DNA of 64,000 bases from Pseudomonas duriflava (GTDB lineage Bacteria; Pseudomonadota; Gammaproteobacteria; Pseudomonadales; Pseudomonadaceae): the NCBI RefSeq assembly GCF_007830155.1, contig NZ_VLKY01000011.1, forward strand, positions 124,001-188,000. The letters are read 5' to 3'. Both the position numbers and the translations under genes were made by a program. Numbering within the stretch: the first letter of the stretch is position 1; each line of letters opens with the position of its first letter. The notes beneath the pieces are model-generated. The model was given only the letters and a program-made list of their open reading frames with translations, was not told the origin of the DNA and made no database searches. This document shows, piece by piece, positions 1 to 8,944 of this stretch.

Positions 1-2276
1 GCAGTGGTCGCGATGACGGCGCACAAGGGCGATGCCTGCAAGGAATCGTCATCGATATTACCGAGCAAAAACGCACTGAGGCGATCGCACAAGGCCAACA
101 GCGCGCTTTGGAGCTAGCCGTATCCGGGGCACCTTTGCACTCTATTCTCAATATTCTGACCCAGTCGGCGGAAGAGCAGTCGGGAGGAAACGTTAATGTT
201 GTCGTCCTGCTAATAGACGAAAGCGGTAAGCATTTGCGGATGGGTTCCAGCCTTTCGCTTCCTGAGGCTTATAACCAGTCCATTGATGGCTTGGCCATTG
301 GCCCATTGGCGGGCTCTTGCGGTTCAGCCGCGTTTTTCCGTCGTCCTGTTATTGTCAGTGATGTTGAGACCGATCCGCGTTGGGTTGATTTTCGCCATCT
401 GGCCTTAAGTTACAACCTACGTGCCTGCTGGGCTCTACCCATTCTGTCAACGCAGGGCAGAGTGCTGGGTACGATGGCTTTTTATTGTAATGAGGCTCGT
501 GAGCCAACTGCCAGTGAACTGGCTGCTATGGCACTGCTGGTCAATACCGCGGCGCTGGTGATCGAGCGTGACTGGGAGACAAAGGAGCGGGCCCTAGCCG
601 AGCAAGCCTTACAGGCAAGCGAGAAGCGTTTTCGCTCGCTTGTCCAGGCTACGAATGCAATTGTCTGGACAGCCTCGCCAACGCTGGAAATCGTGTCGCC
701 CCAACCTGACTGGGCCGCTTTCACTGGGCAGACCTACGAAGAGATGCAGGGGTTTGGATGGATGGAGACCATTCATCCTGAGGATCAGGCAGAAACTTCT
801 TCCCTGGGAATGAGTATGTTACAGAGCCCACGGCCTGTATATGCCGAGTACCGGTTACGTCGAGGCGATGGTCAGTATCGGTATTTGAGTGGCTATGTCG
901 TGCCGATCTATGACGCCAAAGGCGTTTTGAAGGAGTGGGCTGGAAGCTATACAGATGTTACCGAGCGCAAGGAGAGCGAGAAGCGTCTTCACCATCTTGC
1001 CACGCACGATACGTTGACAGGATTACCTAATAGGATCTACCTGAACGAACACCTTCAGGAACTGATTGATTTCACGCCGGATCATGAATCGATTGCAGTC
1101 ATGCTGATCGATTTCGATCGCTTCAAGTATATAAACGATTCAATGGGGCATGAATCAGGCGATGCTATGTTGCGTCAGGTCGCCCATCGGCTCAAAGCGG
1201 CCTTGCCCTCAGGCGATCTAGTTGCTCGGCTGGGTGGGGATGAATTCGTGGTGCTTGCACACGTCTCTTCTGGTCTTAAATCAGCCGAGGCTATTGCTGA
1301 TGAGCTGATGAAAGCAATTGCATTGCCTGTCGATATCGCAGGGCATCCGTTTTTTCCAGGTGCCTCCATTGGAATCTGTTTGTATCCCCAGCAGGGTAAG
1401 ACAAAGGAAGAGCTCATCCAGCATGCGGACATCGCCATGTACCGAGCCAAGGCAGCAGGTGGTCAGTGCTATCGCTTCTTCTCAGCGGAAATGAGCATCG
1501 AAACGAAACAGCGCATGGCTTTGGAAATGGCATTGCGGGGAGCGATAGAGAAAGAAGAATTTGCACTCCATTACCAACCGCGGCTCCGGCTGCCGGATAT
1601 GCAGGTTCAAGGTGTTGAGGCGCTGATTCGCTGGCATCATCCGCAGCGGGGAGTGATTTCTCCTCTAGAACTAATACCGGTAGCAGAAGAAACCGGGATA
1701 ATTAATGAGTTAGGAATTTGGGTTTTGCACAAGGCCTGTATGGATATCAGCGCATTGAACGCCTGTCTTGGCTGTTCGTTGCGTGTATCTGTCAACCTTT
1801 CACCACGGCAACTCAAGTCGCCTCATTTAATAAAGCAAGTAAGGCAAGCCCTCGAGCACTCACGCCTAGACCCTGCACTGCTTGAGTTAGAGCTTACTGA
1901 AAGCGCCTTTATTGAGGATATGGATCTGTCGACTCACGTCATGCGTGAGCTAAAGGCGCTTGGGGTGTACCTGGCCGTCGATGATTTTGGTACAGGATAT
2001 TCTGGACTGTCCTATCTCAGACGCTTTCCTATCGACGTCGTAAAGCTTGACCGTACTTTCGTTACCCAGCCAGCGGAGGGCATGGACCGCTATGCCTTCA
2101 TCAAAGCTATTACTGACATGGCGCATGCCTTGAATCTATATGTTGTCGCGGAGGGCGTCGAAGATACCGACACGCTTGATCTCCTGAAAAAAGCGACCTG
2201 CGATGAGGCGCAAGGATATCTTTTTGCCAAGCCGCTGCCTTATGACGAATTGCTCCGTTATCCCTTTCGGGAGTGA
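1..2276 (+). CDS. PAS-GAF-PAS-GGDEF-EAL cyclic-di-GMP enzyme (5' end outside window)
   Basis: The reading frame is open from the first bases. The codons before the first internal start encode the end of a PAS/PAC module (GIVIDITEQKRTE), so the gene begins upstream of the window. A GAF domain follows, then a PAS domain ending in TDVTERKESEKR, a diguanylate cyclase domain with intact GGDEF (bases 1233-1247), and a phosphodiesterase domain with EALIRWHH, DDFGTGYS and VAEGVED. Both catalytic signatures are intact, so synthesis and breakdown of c-di-GMP are both possible. The position of the inhibitory RxxD site, five residues before GGDEF, reads PSGD, so product inhibition through that site is unlikely. 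No transmembrane segment is seen in the visible part. The next gene is convergent. Which activity dominates cannot be told from sequence. Confidence 0.93.
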   Translation, partial: SGRDDGAQGRCLQGIVIDITEQKRTEAIAQGQQRALELAVSGAPLHSILNILTQSAEEQSGGNVNVVVLLIDESGKHLRMGSSLSLPEAYNQSIDGLAIGPLAGSCGSAAFFRRPVIVSDVETDPRWVDFRHLALSYNLRACWALPILSTQGRVLGTMAFYCNEAREPTASELAAMALLVNTAALVIERDWETKERALAEQALQASEKRFRSLVQATNAIVWTASPTLEIVSPQPDWAAFTGQTYEEMQGFGWMETIHPEDQAETSSLGMSMLQSPRPVYAEYRLRRGDGQYRYLSGYVVPIYDAKGVLKEWAGSYTDVTERKESEKRLHHLATHDTLTGLPNRIYLNEHLQELIDFTPDHESIAVMLIDFDRFKYINDSMGHESGDAMLRQVAHRLKAALPSGDLVARLGGDEFVVLAHVSSGLKSAEAIADELMKAIALPVDIAGHPFFPGASIGICLYPQQGKTKEELIQHADIAMYRAKAAGGQCYRFFSAEMSIETKQRMALEMALRGAIEKEEFALHYQPRLRLPDMQVQGVEALIRWHHPQRGVISPLELIPVAEETGIINELGIWVLHKACMDISALNACLGCSLRVSVNLSPRQLKSPHLIKQVRQALEHSRLDPALLELELTESAFIEDMDLSTHVMRELKALGVYLAVDDFGTGYSGLSYLRRFPIDVVKLDRTFVTQPAEGMDRYAFIKAITDMAHALNLYVVAEGVEDTDTLDLLKKATCDEAQGYLFAKPLPYDELLRYPFRE

Positions 2277-2312
2277 AGTCGCAAGAAAGTAGGGCCCGCT
2301 CCGCTTGAGACA

Positions 2313-2954
2313 TCAAAAAGTTGACAGCAGTAGTCGGCCAGCAAAGAAGACCAGCACCAAGCCCATGGTGCGCTCGAACCAGTGCCCCAGGCGCAAAAAC
2401 GCGGCGCGTATATAGGGGCTTGAAAACAGCAGGCCCACCAGCATGAACCATGCGGCGTTGACACTGCACATCCAGAGGCCATACAGCGCTTGGACATGAA
2501 TCGGAGTCTCACTACTGACGAGTGTTGTAAAAATAGCTAGAAAGAAGAGTGTGGCTTTGGGATTGGTAGCATTGGTCAAAAAGCCCACCAGAAAAGCTTT
2601 TCCAAAAGTGGGTTGCTCTGTATGAAAAGCGTTTGGAGCGACCTCGCTTGTAGGTGGCGATGCTTTACTCTTGATAAGACTGATCCCGAGATAAAGGATA
2701 TACGCGCCGCCTGCAAGCTTTGCTATGCCCAGTAGCCATGGCCAGGCATGCATGAGTGCTCCGATGCCCAACAAGGTATAAAGCACGTGGATCGAGATGC
2801 CTGCACCGATCCCTAGCGCAGTGAATAAACCTACCAGTCGACCGAAGCGAACGCTTTGACGCACTGTCACGGCAAAATCGGGCCCTGGAGCAATAACAGC
2901 CAAAAAATGAATAATGGCCAGGCTCAGAAACTCGGTCATATAGGAAGAGAACAT
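2313..2954 (-). CDS. LysE/RhtB-family amino-acid exporter
   Basis: A 213-residue inner-membrane protein of the LysE translocator family, which exports amino acids such as threonine, homoserine or lysine. The family signature is near the N-terminus (IIHFLAVIAPGPDFAVTVRQS), followed by about six hydrophobic segments and the usual hydrophilic loop near the middle. I chose the ATG at 2954 because AGGA lies six bases upstream; an in-frame ATG at 2972 would add six residues and has a weaker site. It lies downstream of the AlaX-like gene on the same strand, about 90 bases away, so co-transcription is possible. The substrate cannot be deduced. Confidence 0.88.
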   Translation of the reverse strand: MFSSYMTEFLSLAIIHFLAVIAPGPDFAVTVRQSVRFGRLVGLFTALGIGAGISIHVLYTLLGIGALMHAWPWLLGIAKLAGGAYILYLGISLIKSKASPPTSEVAPNAFHTEQPTFGKAFLVGFLTNATNPKATLFFLAIFTTLVSSETPIHVQALYGLWMCSVNAAWFMLVGLLFSSPYIRAAFLRLGHWFERTMGLVLVFFAGRLLLSTF

Positions 2955-3046
2955 TTCGGTTCCTGAAAGCATAAGCCTGTCACCTGTGCACCTGCCAGAG
3001 AACAGACTGAAAACGGGAGTATGGCTGGCCGAGTAAGCAGTTAGGC

Positions 3047-3679
3047 TCAGGCTGTCACGTCATAATGAACGTACAGCCTTCCTTTCTTCTCTTTAAGGGC
3101 TAGCTCGCTCAAGCTGTTAAGCGAGCCAAGCGAAGGTACATGGGTTCCTCCACAGCCATACGGTGAAAAGCTTCCGAAACGCACTTCACGCAGGCCTTCT
3201 TCGTCGAGAGTAATCGTTACGGGCAAGTCCTCCGTAACCAACTGCTCGAAACGCTTTAGCAGCATCCAGGCCTCTAACGGTTGTGCCTCTGGACCAGGAA
3301 TAAATTCGATGCGGCCCTCGCCAGGCCAGTGATGTGCCTTGACAGGGTGCCAGCCAAACGCTTCGCCTATGTGGCCGATCAGGTGTCCTGCTGAATGGAG
3401 ATGGGTATGCAGGCGACGTCGGTTTTCATCAACCTGGGCAATGGTACGGCCAGGTTTGATGGCATTAGTAACATAATGGACGATGCGGCCTTCCTCATGG
3501 CGAACCTGAACAACTTCTACCTCACCGAGCGATCCCGTATCACTGGGCTGGCCGCCACCCTGAGGATGAAAGGGGGTCGCGTCTAACTCAATGGCAAACA
3601 GTGCGTCCTGTGCATGGCAGGAGATAACCTGCACCTCTACCGCCAATTGATCGGAAAAGTAATACAGTCGCTGAGTCAT
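3047..3679 (-). CDS. AlaX-like alanyl-tRNA editing protein
   Basis: A 210-residue stand-alone relative of the alanyl-tRNA synthetase editing domain. The family deacylates Ser- or Gly-mischarged tRNA-Ala in trans in the cytoplasm. The N-terminal beta-barrel shows FHPQGGGQPSDTG, and the zinc-binding pattern is present as HTHLHSAGHL in the middle and CGGTHVPSL near the C-terminus, so the metal site looks complete. The ATG at 3679 is preceded by GGGAGAAGG; the longer reading from 3709 has no good ribosome site. It diverges from a LysR gene across about 87 bases, so that regulator may control it and the exporter behind it. Confidence 0.88.
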   Translation of the reverse strand: MTQRLYYFSDQLAVEVQVISCHAQDALFAIELDATPFHPQGGGQPSDTGSLGEVEVVQVRHEEGRIVHYVTNAIKPGRTIAQVDENRRRLHTHLHSAGHLIGHIGEAFGWHPVKAHHWPGEGRIEFIPGPEAQPLEAWMLLKRFEQLVTEDLPVTITLDEEGLREVRFGSFSPYGCGGTHVPSLGSLNSLSELALKEKKGRLYVHYDVTA

Positions 3680-3766
3680 TGCCTTCTCCCCTTGAGCATG
3701 AATACACATTCTAGGGAAAGGGCGAACGTGTGATAATTCATCTACACACCAAAGGATTTTTGCACC

Positions 3767-4768
3767 GTGAGCACAAGTACTCCAGTCGCCTTGATGGGTG
3801 AAATGGTGGTTTTCGTCAAGGTCGTGGAAACTGGAAGCTTTTCTGATGCGGCCCGGCAGCTCGGTACCACCCCGTCGTCAACCAGTCGCAGTGTGGCGCG
3901 GCTGGAAAAGGCTCTGGCGACGCGCCTGTTGCACCGGACTACGCGCAAGCTCCGCCTGAGCGAGAGCGGTGAAGAGGTCTACCGGCGTTGCGTGGACATG
4001 GTAAACGCCGCCCGTGCCGTGATGGAAATCGGCGGTCAATTCAATCAGGCTCCAGAAGGGCTGATTCGGTTAAGTGTGCCCAAGGCGGTAGGGCGCTTCG
4101 TCATCCATCCGCATATACCGGAATTTTTGCGTCGTTACCCTCAGGTAGATGTGCAACTGGTGCTTGATGATCGTTATGTCGATCTAATCGATGACAAAGT
4201 AGATCTTGTTATTCGTATTACAGATCGTCCGCCACCAGGCCTCATGGGTCGGCAGCTCATGCGTATCGACCATCTGATCTGCGCGACCCCTCACTATCTG
4301 GCAGAGCACGGTATTCCGCTGCATCCTCGTGATCTGGCTCGCCACAGCTGTATTTACCTGGGCGAAGAACCAGCGGATGCCCGATGGAAATTCAAGCAGG
4401 GTAGTAAGGCTGTCACCGTCAATGTGCGTGGGCGGTACGCGGCCAATCATACCGGGGCAAGGTTGGATGCTGTGCTCCACCACATCGGCATTGGCAGCTT
4501 GCCGTATTTCACGGCGCGCCATGCCTTGCAGCAAGGGAGTATCGTTCAGGTTTTGCCCGACTGGACATTCCAGTCCTCCTACAGCGGCGGTGCCTGGCTG
4601 CTGTATCCTGCCACGCGTCATTTGCCACCTAAATTGAAAGTGTTCATTGATTTTCTGGTGGAGCGGTTAAAGGATGAACCCGTGCTGGAGGCAGGCAGAA
4701 AAACTGACGGTCTCGAGTTATGGCATGAGAAGCCGAAGCCTGGCAGGAGCGAGGCACAAGACGCATAA
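3767..4768 (+). CDS. LysR-family transcriptional regulator
   Basis: A 333-residue LysR-type regulator. The N-terminal winged helix is clear (FSDAARQLGTTPSSTSRSVARLE), then the linker and the substrate-binding domain, with the subfamily motif RHSCIYLGEE. The start is GTG at 3767; an ATG at 3794 would remove nine residues. It is transcribed away from the AlaX/LysE pair and shares its promoter region, the usual arrangement for a LysR protein controlling its divergent neighbours. The C-terminal 30 residues are polar and probably disordered. The effector is unknown. Confidence 0.9.
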   Translation: MSTSTPVALMGEMVVFVKVVETGSFSDAARQLGTTPSSTSRSVARLEKALATRLLHRTTRKLRLSESGEEVYRRCVDMVNAARAVMEIGGQFNQAPEGLIRLSVPKAVGRFVIHPHIPEFLRRYPQVDVQLVLDDRYVDLIDDKVDLVIRITDRPPPGLMGRQLMRIDHLICATPHYLAEHGIPLHPRDLARHSCIYLGEEPADARWKFKQGSKAVTVNVRGRYAANHTGARLDAVLHHIGIGSLPYFTARHALQQGSIVQVLPDWTFQSSYSGGAWLLYPATRHLPPKLKVFIDFLVERLKDEPVLEAGRKTDGLELWHEKPKPGRSEAQDA

Positions 4769-4874
4769 CTTTCAGACTGCACAAATCTTCCAGACATCAG
4801 CGGCCTCAGGATCTAGGATAGGGTGTACGGATAGACCACTCTCTCTCTACATGAGCGCTATATCGGACATCATC

Positions 4875-5713
4875 ATGAGCCTTTATTAATGGGTTGACCT
4901 GACCCAGGACGCCGAGACGGGCATCGAGAAGATCCGTGCCCATTTCGAAGGGCTGCCTATGATCCGCACTGGCACGACAGCTATCTGGTCGGTTTCACGG
5001 AGCAGGGCGTTCAGCAAATCCAGTGTCGCAGAGTCGTGCACCACAGCACACCCGGCCAGGTATTTCTGTTGGAACCGGGCGATATTCACGATGGTCATGC
5101 ACCGACGCCGGGTGGATTCACCTACTCGATGCTGTACCTGGACCCGAACTGGATCGAACGTGAGCTCCGGGCTCTTTTCGAGAATGCGCCCGCCTGTTGC
5201 CAGCCAGGATTTTCTAAAGTACTGATGCATGATCCTGCCCTGCTGGAGGCTATCGCCCAGGCCTTCAGCGCTTTGAGGGAGTCGGAGCTGCGAATTGTTC
5301 GGCAGGCCGCACGTGATACGCTTTTGTGCCAGCTGACCCGGCATCTGAAATGGCGGACCCTCCTGAATCCTGACCCCCGTCTACCCGTGCTGGCGCAGCG
5401 GGTTCGTGGCTATCTGCATGCACATTTTAATGAGGATGTAGGGCTGGACGATCTGGCCCGTATGGCCGGTACCGATCGCTTCAGACTGACTCGTGCCTTC
5501 AAGGCTGCATTCGGTCTGGCGCCTCATGCCTATCTGATCCAGTTGCGCCTGGCCAAGGCGCGGCACTTGCTGGCACGCGGGGACTTGCCAGCCGATATAG
5601 CTGCAGCGCTGGGCTTTGCCGATCAAAGTCATCTCGGCCGTTGGTTTCGCCGCACGTATGGGTTGACCCCGGCCCATTACCGCAGGCGTTGCTCAAATCT
5701 TCCAGACGTCTGA
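4875..5713 (+). pseudogene. AraC-family regulator, disrupted near its 5' end
   Basis: Most of an AraC regulator with an N-terminal cupin is readable: AYDPHWHDSYLVGFTEQG leads into LLEPGDIHDGHAP and a complete C-terminal double HTH (LARMAGTDRFRLTRAFKAAFG, ending FADQSHLGRWFRRTYG). The natural start appears to be ATG at 4875, but the fifth codon is TAA (4887-4889). A second lesion, a one-base deletion near 4954-4958, moves the frame between TGIEKIRAHFEGL and the cupin. The longest ATG-free reading begins only at 5036. Two independent lesions argue for a true pseudogene rather than one sequencing error, although a DNA-binding C-terminal fragment could still be made. Confidence 0.8.
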
Positions 5714-5820
5714 CCCGCCCCGTCGCAAAATCGACCCTCTATACACTGGTGGAGGGGATGTTATGTCATTCATCAGTACGGGGGCGGGTGCGGTCAAGCG
5801 AGCAGGGAGGTCTGAGTCAG

Positions 5821-6110
5821 ATGCTTTCATTCATTCTATTCGCCTTTGTGGCGTCCATTACCCCAGGGCCAACGAACATTCTTGTCCTCAGTAACAGCTC
5901 ACGCTATGGATGGGGCGCAGCCGTACTGATCATCCTGGGGGATTGCACAGGTGCGGCGGCCATCGTGGTAACGGTTGGTCTCGGTGTGGGCGAGTCTTTA
6001 CTGCGCTATCCACTGCTTCAGCGTGCCATGGCCGGAGTTGGCGTGCTTTGGCTGACCTACCTGGCCTGGCAGTTATTCAGCAGCCCCGCGGCCGGTATCG
6101 AGGTTGACGG
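5821..6110 (+). pseudogene. LysE/RhtB-family exporter, 5' fragment
   Basis: The ATG at 5821 opens a typical LysE-family N-terminus (FVASITPGPTNILVLSNSS) with about three hydrophobic segments. Homology stops after LTYLAWQLFSSPAAG, about 95 residues in, where full-length members have roughly 200. The frame then runs into foreign coding sequence near 6111 and stops at 6144. An AraC gene followed by a LysE exporter is a common pair, so this fragment and the broken AraC gene upstream were probably once a unit. A half exporter is unlikely to work. Confidence 0.75.
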
Positions 6111-6566
6111 CAGGCCGAAGCACAGGGCATTGCCCGGCAGTTGATTGCCGAAGCCGATGTCTTGGTTGAGAACATCCGGCCCGGCACGCTGGGGGAGTGG
6201 GGGCTGGGCTGGGAAGCGCTGGCCGATATCAATCCGCGTCTCATTATGCTGCGTATTTCTGGTTATGGGCAGGATGGCCCTTACCGTGACTTTCCTGGAT
6301 TTGGTGTCATCGGCGAGGCCATGGGAGGCTTGCGTCACCTGTCGGGCTATCTCGGCCAGCCGCCTGTACGGGTTGGCATTAGCATTGGCGATTCGTTGTC
6401 CTCGCTGTACGGCGTCATTGGCGTTCTTCTGGCCTTGCAGGAGCGGCAGCGCAGCGAGAAAGGGCAGATGATCGACGTGGCGCTCTACGAGTCAGTGTTC
6501 GGCATGATGGAAAGCCTGATTCCTGAGTACGATGCCTTTGGGTATATCCGCGAGCCGGCCGGCAGC
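6111..6566 (+). pseudogene. CaiB/BaiF (family III) CoA-transferase, internal fragment
   Basis: From about 6111 the frame reads EAQGIARQLIAEADVLVENIRPGTLGEWGLG and continues through ISGYGQDGPYRDFPGFGVIGEAMGG to VALYESVFGMMESLIPEYD, an unmistakable family III CoA-transferase core. The N-terminal part and the catalytic-Asp region are absent, and the C-terminal half is cut off after YIREPAGS. It has no start codon of its own at the junction with the LysE fragment. CoA-transferases of this family often sit beside HMG-CoA lyase genes, and the next fragment is from such a gene. Confidence 0.75.
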
Positions 6567-6819
6567 TAATGCTGGCATCGACCGCTTCGATGTGTCCTTA
6601 GGCGGATTGGGTGGATGCCCTTATGCGCCTGGTGCCAGCGGTAATATTTGTACTGGAGATCTGGTGCATATGTTTCAGCGCATGGGGTATGACACAAGCG
6701 TTGATTTAGAGCGTCTGTTAGGCGTAGCGCGTGATCTGCCAGCTTTAATCGGACATGATGTTCCAGGTCAGGTAATCAAGGCTGGAACCAGTGAGCGGCG
6801 TTATTCCACTAATCTATGA
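6566..6819 (+). pseudogene. Hydroxymethylglutaryl-CoA lyase, 3' fragment
   Basis: About 84 codons encode the C-terminal end of an HMG-CoA lyase: GIDRFDVSLGGLGGCPYAPGAS with the family Cys signature, then LVHMFQRMGYDTSVDLERLL and GHDVPGQVIKAG before the stop. The N-terminal roughly 220 residues, with the catalytic Arg and the metal-binding Asp, are missing. The fragment joins the CoA-transferase fragment in another frame around 6553-6568. It is best read as the second half of a deletion that removed the end of one gene and the start of the next. Confidence 0.75.
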
Positions 6820-7139
6820 GGGATGTAAGGGCATTCAAATAAGTAAGACAAGTTTATTTTAGGATAGAGAATAACGAATACAGCAGGCAGCTCAAAACTC
6901 GTGAAGTTTTTCTTGATTAATCCAAGCTTTTTTGCCGGGTTAGCCATATACCTAGGATGAGTATGTGGACTCGTGCCTTTAGGCCTACAGGTATTAAGTG
7001 GTCGAGCTTCAGCCAAGTGAAATATATACTTAAATTGTATAGTCAACAGCGTTACTTCAGTATGTATAATGTGCTGCCAATAGGTAGCCCTTTGAAAAGC
7101 GCTATCTCCAAGTCTTTTATTTCAGTTTAACGAGAAAAT
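6820..7139. other. Intergenic, upstream of mvaT
   Basis: AT-rich stretch of 320 bases with no supported gene. The distal part (7020-7139) should hold the mvaT promoter; no clean -35/-10 pair stands out. Confidence 0.4.
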
Positions 7140-7508
7140 ATGTCTAAATTAGCTGAATTTCGTGCTGCCGAAGAACAATTAAGAGCTCAACTACAGCTTC
7201 TTGAGTCACTCAAAAAAGATGAGTCGCTTCAGCGTGAAATAGAGTTTGAAAGCAAGCTTCAGGAGTTAATGAGCGAATACGGCAAGAATCTTGCCGATAT
7301 TATCGAGATTATTGATCCTGCCTATTCTCGTAAACCTAAGGGTCTGGTTGCACATCCGGAAAAAGCTTCTCGTCGCACACGTACGGTAAAAACGTATAAG
7401 CACCCTGAGACAGGAGAAGTGATTGAAACCAAGGGTGGTAACCACAAGGTGTTAAAGGCGTGGAAAGCCGAGCATGGCGCTGATGTTGTAGAGGGCTGGC
7501 TTCAATAA
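7140..7508 (+). CDS. mvaT: MvaT/MvaU-family H-NS-like xenogeneic silencer
   Basis: A 122-residue protein with the layout of Pseudomonas MvaT/MvaU: an N-terminal coiled coil for oligomerisation (roughly residues 1-60, rich in E, L, K and Q), a basic linker (KASRRTRTVKTYKHPETG) and the conserved C-terminal DNA-binding motif ETKGGNHKVLKAWKAEHG. These proteins coat AT-rich, often horizontally acquired DNA and silence it. It is intact although remnants lie on both sides. I cannot tell MvaT from MvaU or a further paralogue without the rest of the genome. It is the best taxonomic marker in the window. Confidence 0.93.
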   Translation: MSKLAEFRAAEEQLRAQLQLLESLKKDESLQREIEFESKLQELMSEYGKNLADIIEIIDPAYSRKPKGLVAHPEKASRRTRTVKTYKHPETGEVIETKGGNHKVLKAWKAEHGADVVEGWLQ

Positions 7509-7528
7509 GCCCTGGCATGATTTAAAGC

Positions 7529-7558
7529 GAGCCGTTCTGTGCCCATGCAGAGCGGCTC
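7529..7558 (+). terminator. Hairpin after mvaT
   Basis: Arms GAGCCGTTCTG (7529-7539) and CAGAGCGGCTC (7548-7558) pair with one mismatch over an 8-base loop, 20 bases after the mvaT stop. No T-run follows, so it may be a weak or Rho-assisted terminator. Confidence 0.55.
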
Positions 7559-8944
7559 TGCTATAGGCATCCCATAATGCTTTGGCAGTACTCCATCTCA
7601 CTTAAGTAAAAGAAAAGCTATCTCTTTAGTTTCGAAGGAAAATGGGGCATTTCACGGTAGCAACCCAATATACCCCTAGCGCTTGTCCCGCTCTATAAGC
7701 TTGAATAGTTAGTTTTCCATTGCGTACAGTTTGTACGCGCTCTTGGCCGAGCTTTACTTTAAATTCCGTGCTTCTTATGCCCAGATTGGCATATTGATCT
7801 TCGAGGCGACAGGTTCTTAGCTGTCGAAGCAATAGCTGCGCTTTACGGTATACGGTAGTGTTGTAGCTTCTTTTATAAGTAGCGGGTGCGTTTAGCACTC
7901 ATAGGAGGATTTTGCAAAACTCGAATCAGAAATCTTATTCTTCTCGCTTCTGCCTCTCTAATCTATAGAGGGTCGCTACAAGAGCCGGACGATTCAACCC
8001 ATGTCCTTTGCCAGATGTTTATAGCAGCGTCTTAGGTCTGGTGATGACATTCAGTATGTAGTCTCAAAGAAAAGGAGCCGTGCCCTGGTTCTCTTTAATG
8101 CGCTATGACTGCGTCCATTATCCAGGCAGAATTACAGCTTATTACAGGGTTCGGTCTTAACTGGATTTCGTATTTAACAATACTGAGACAGCTGGTTTAA
8201 AAGACATAAACGAAACTAGCCACTAGCAGGGTGGGGCGTCGATCTCTCCAGCTGTGGACATGCCCACTCTGCAAATACTCGTGCACGCGATGAGAGCCGC
8301 CAGGAATGCTGATAAACCAGTTGGACCGGTAGAGTCCATAGGTTCGAAATTTCTGAGGATCCTGGGTGTTTAATCCCAGGGAGAAAATAGTCTGTCATCG
8401 TCATGGCATTGAGCATCGGTTAACCAAGCCGTTTCATTCCTGGACAATGAATAGGTCGAACGCGTGAGCGGGCCATCAGCAGAGCACGCCAAGGCATTTT
8501 ATTGCGCCTCGCTTAGGCAGCTGCTGGATCATACAGGGGCTACCTATGGGTCTGTAACGGTGTCCGTTACGTTGGCTTAGAGCACAAGCGTCGACTGGCT
8601 TTATCCTTGGGCAATAGCATAAATAGATACGGCTCTTTTTAACTGATCCAAATCCCTTTTTCCTGAGACCTAACTAGTGCTGAAAATGCCTGCCCAAGCC
8701 TAATAACCGTAGCCTTTTAAAAGATCGGCGATATGCGACTTAGCATACGCCCCGTCTCGAAAGCTCAGGGCGTATCCCGGTGCCCTCTGGTGAGGGAGAA
8801 GCAATGATTGGCGACTTGGTGCTGTCGTCAATTAATGAGTGTTGCCTCGGGTTCAGCGCAATTATATTTTTCAGCTACACCTTTCACCATTTCACCCTGA
8901 GGTGGGGAAAAGCGCATAGTCTTTTTATCAACGTTGTACTGCTC
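7559..8944. other. Long stretch without a confident gene
   Basis: Nearly 1.4 kb with no convincing coding sequence. A 90-codon minus-strand frame (7626-7898, GTG start) has no homology I recognise and no ribosome site: the bases before its start read TCCTCCT, the wrong polarity. The stretch lies between remnants and is probably decayed sequence. The one clear structure is the palindrome at 8554-8570. Confidence 0.4.
8554..8570. promoter_or_regulatory. Perfect odd-centred palindrome, operator-like
   Basis: GTAACGG (8554-8560), TGT, CCGTTAC (8564-8570). The size and symmetry resemble TetR-family operators, but no TetR gene or intact target lies beside it. It could be an orphan operator from a lost divergent gene pair, or a chance hairpin. 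Confidence 0.35.

Noticed and set aside
5641-6144. Single 167-codon protein
   Set aside because: It is a chimera of out-of-frame AraC sequence, the LysE fragment and the start of the CoA-transferase fragment; the real LysE start is 5821.
7626-7898. Minus-strand frame of 90 codons as a gene
   Set aside because: GTG start without a ribosome site (the sequence before it has the wrong polarity) and no recognisable family.
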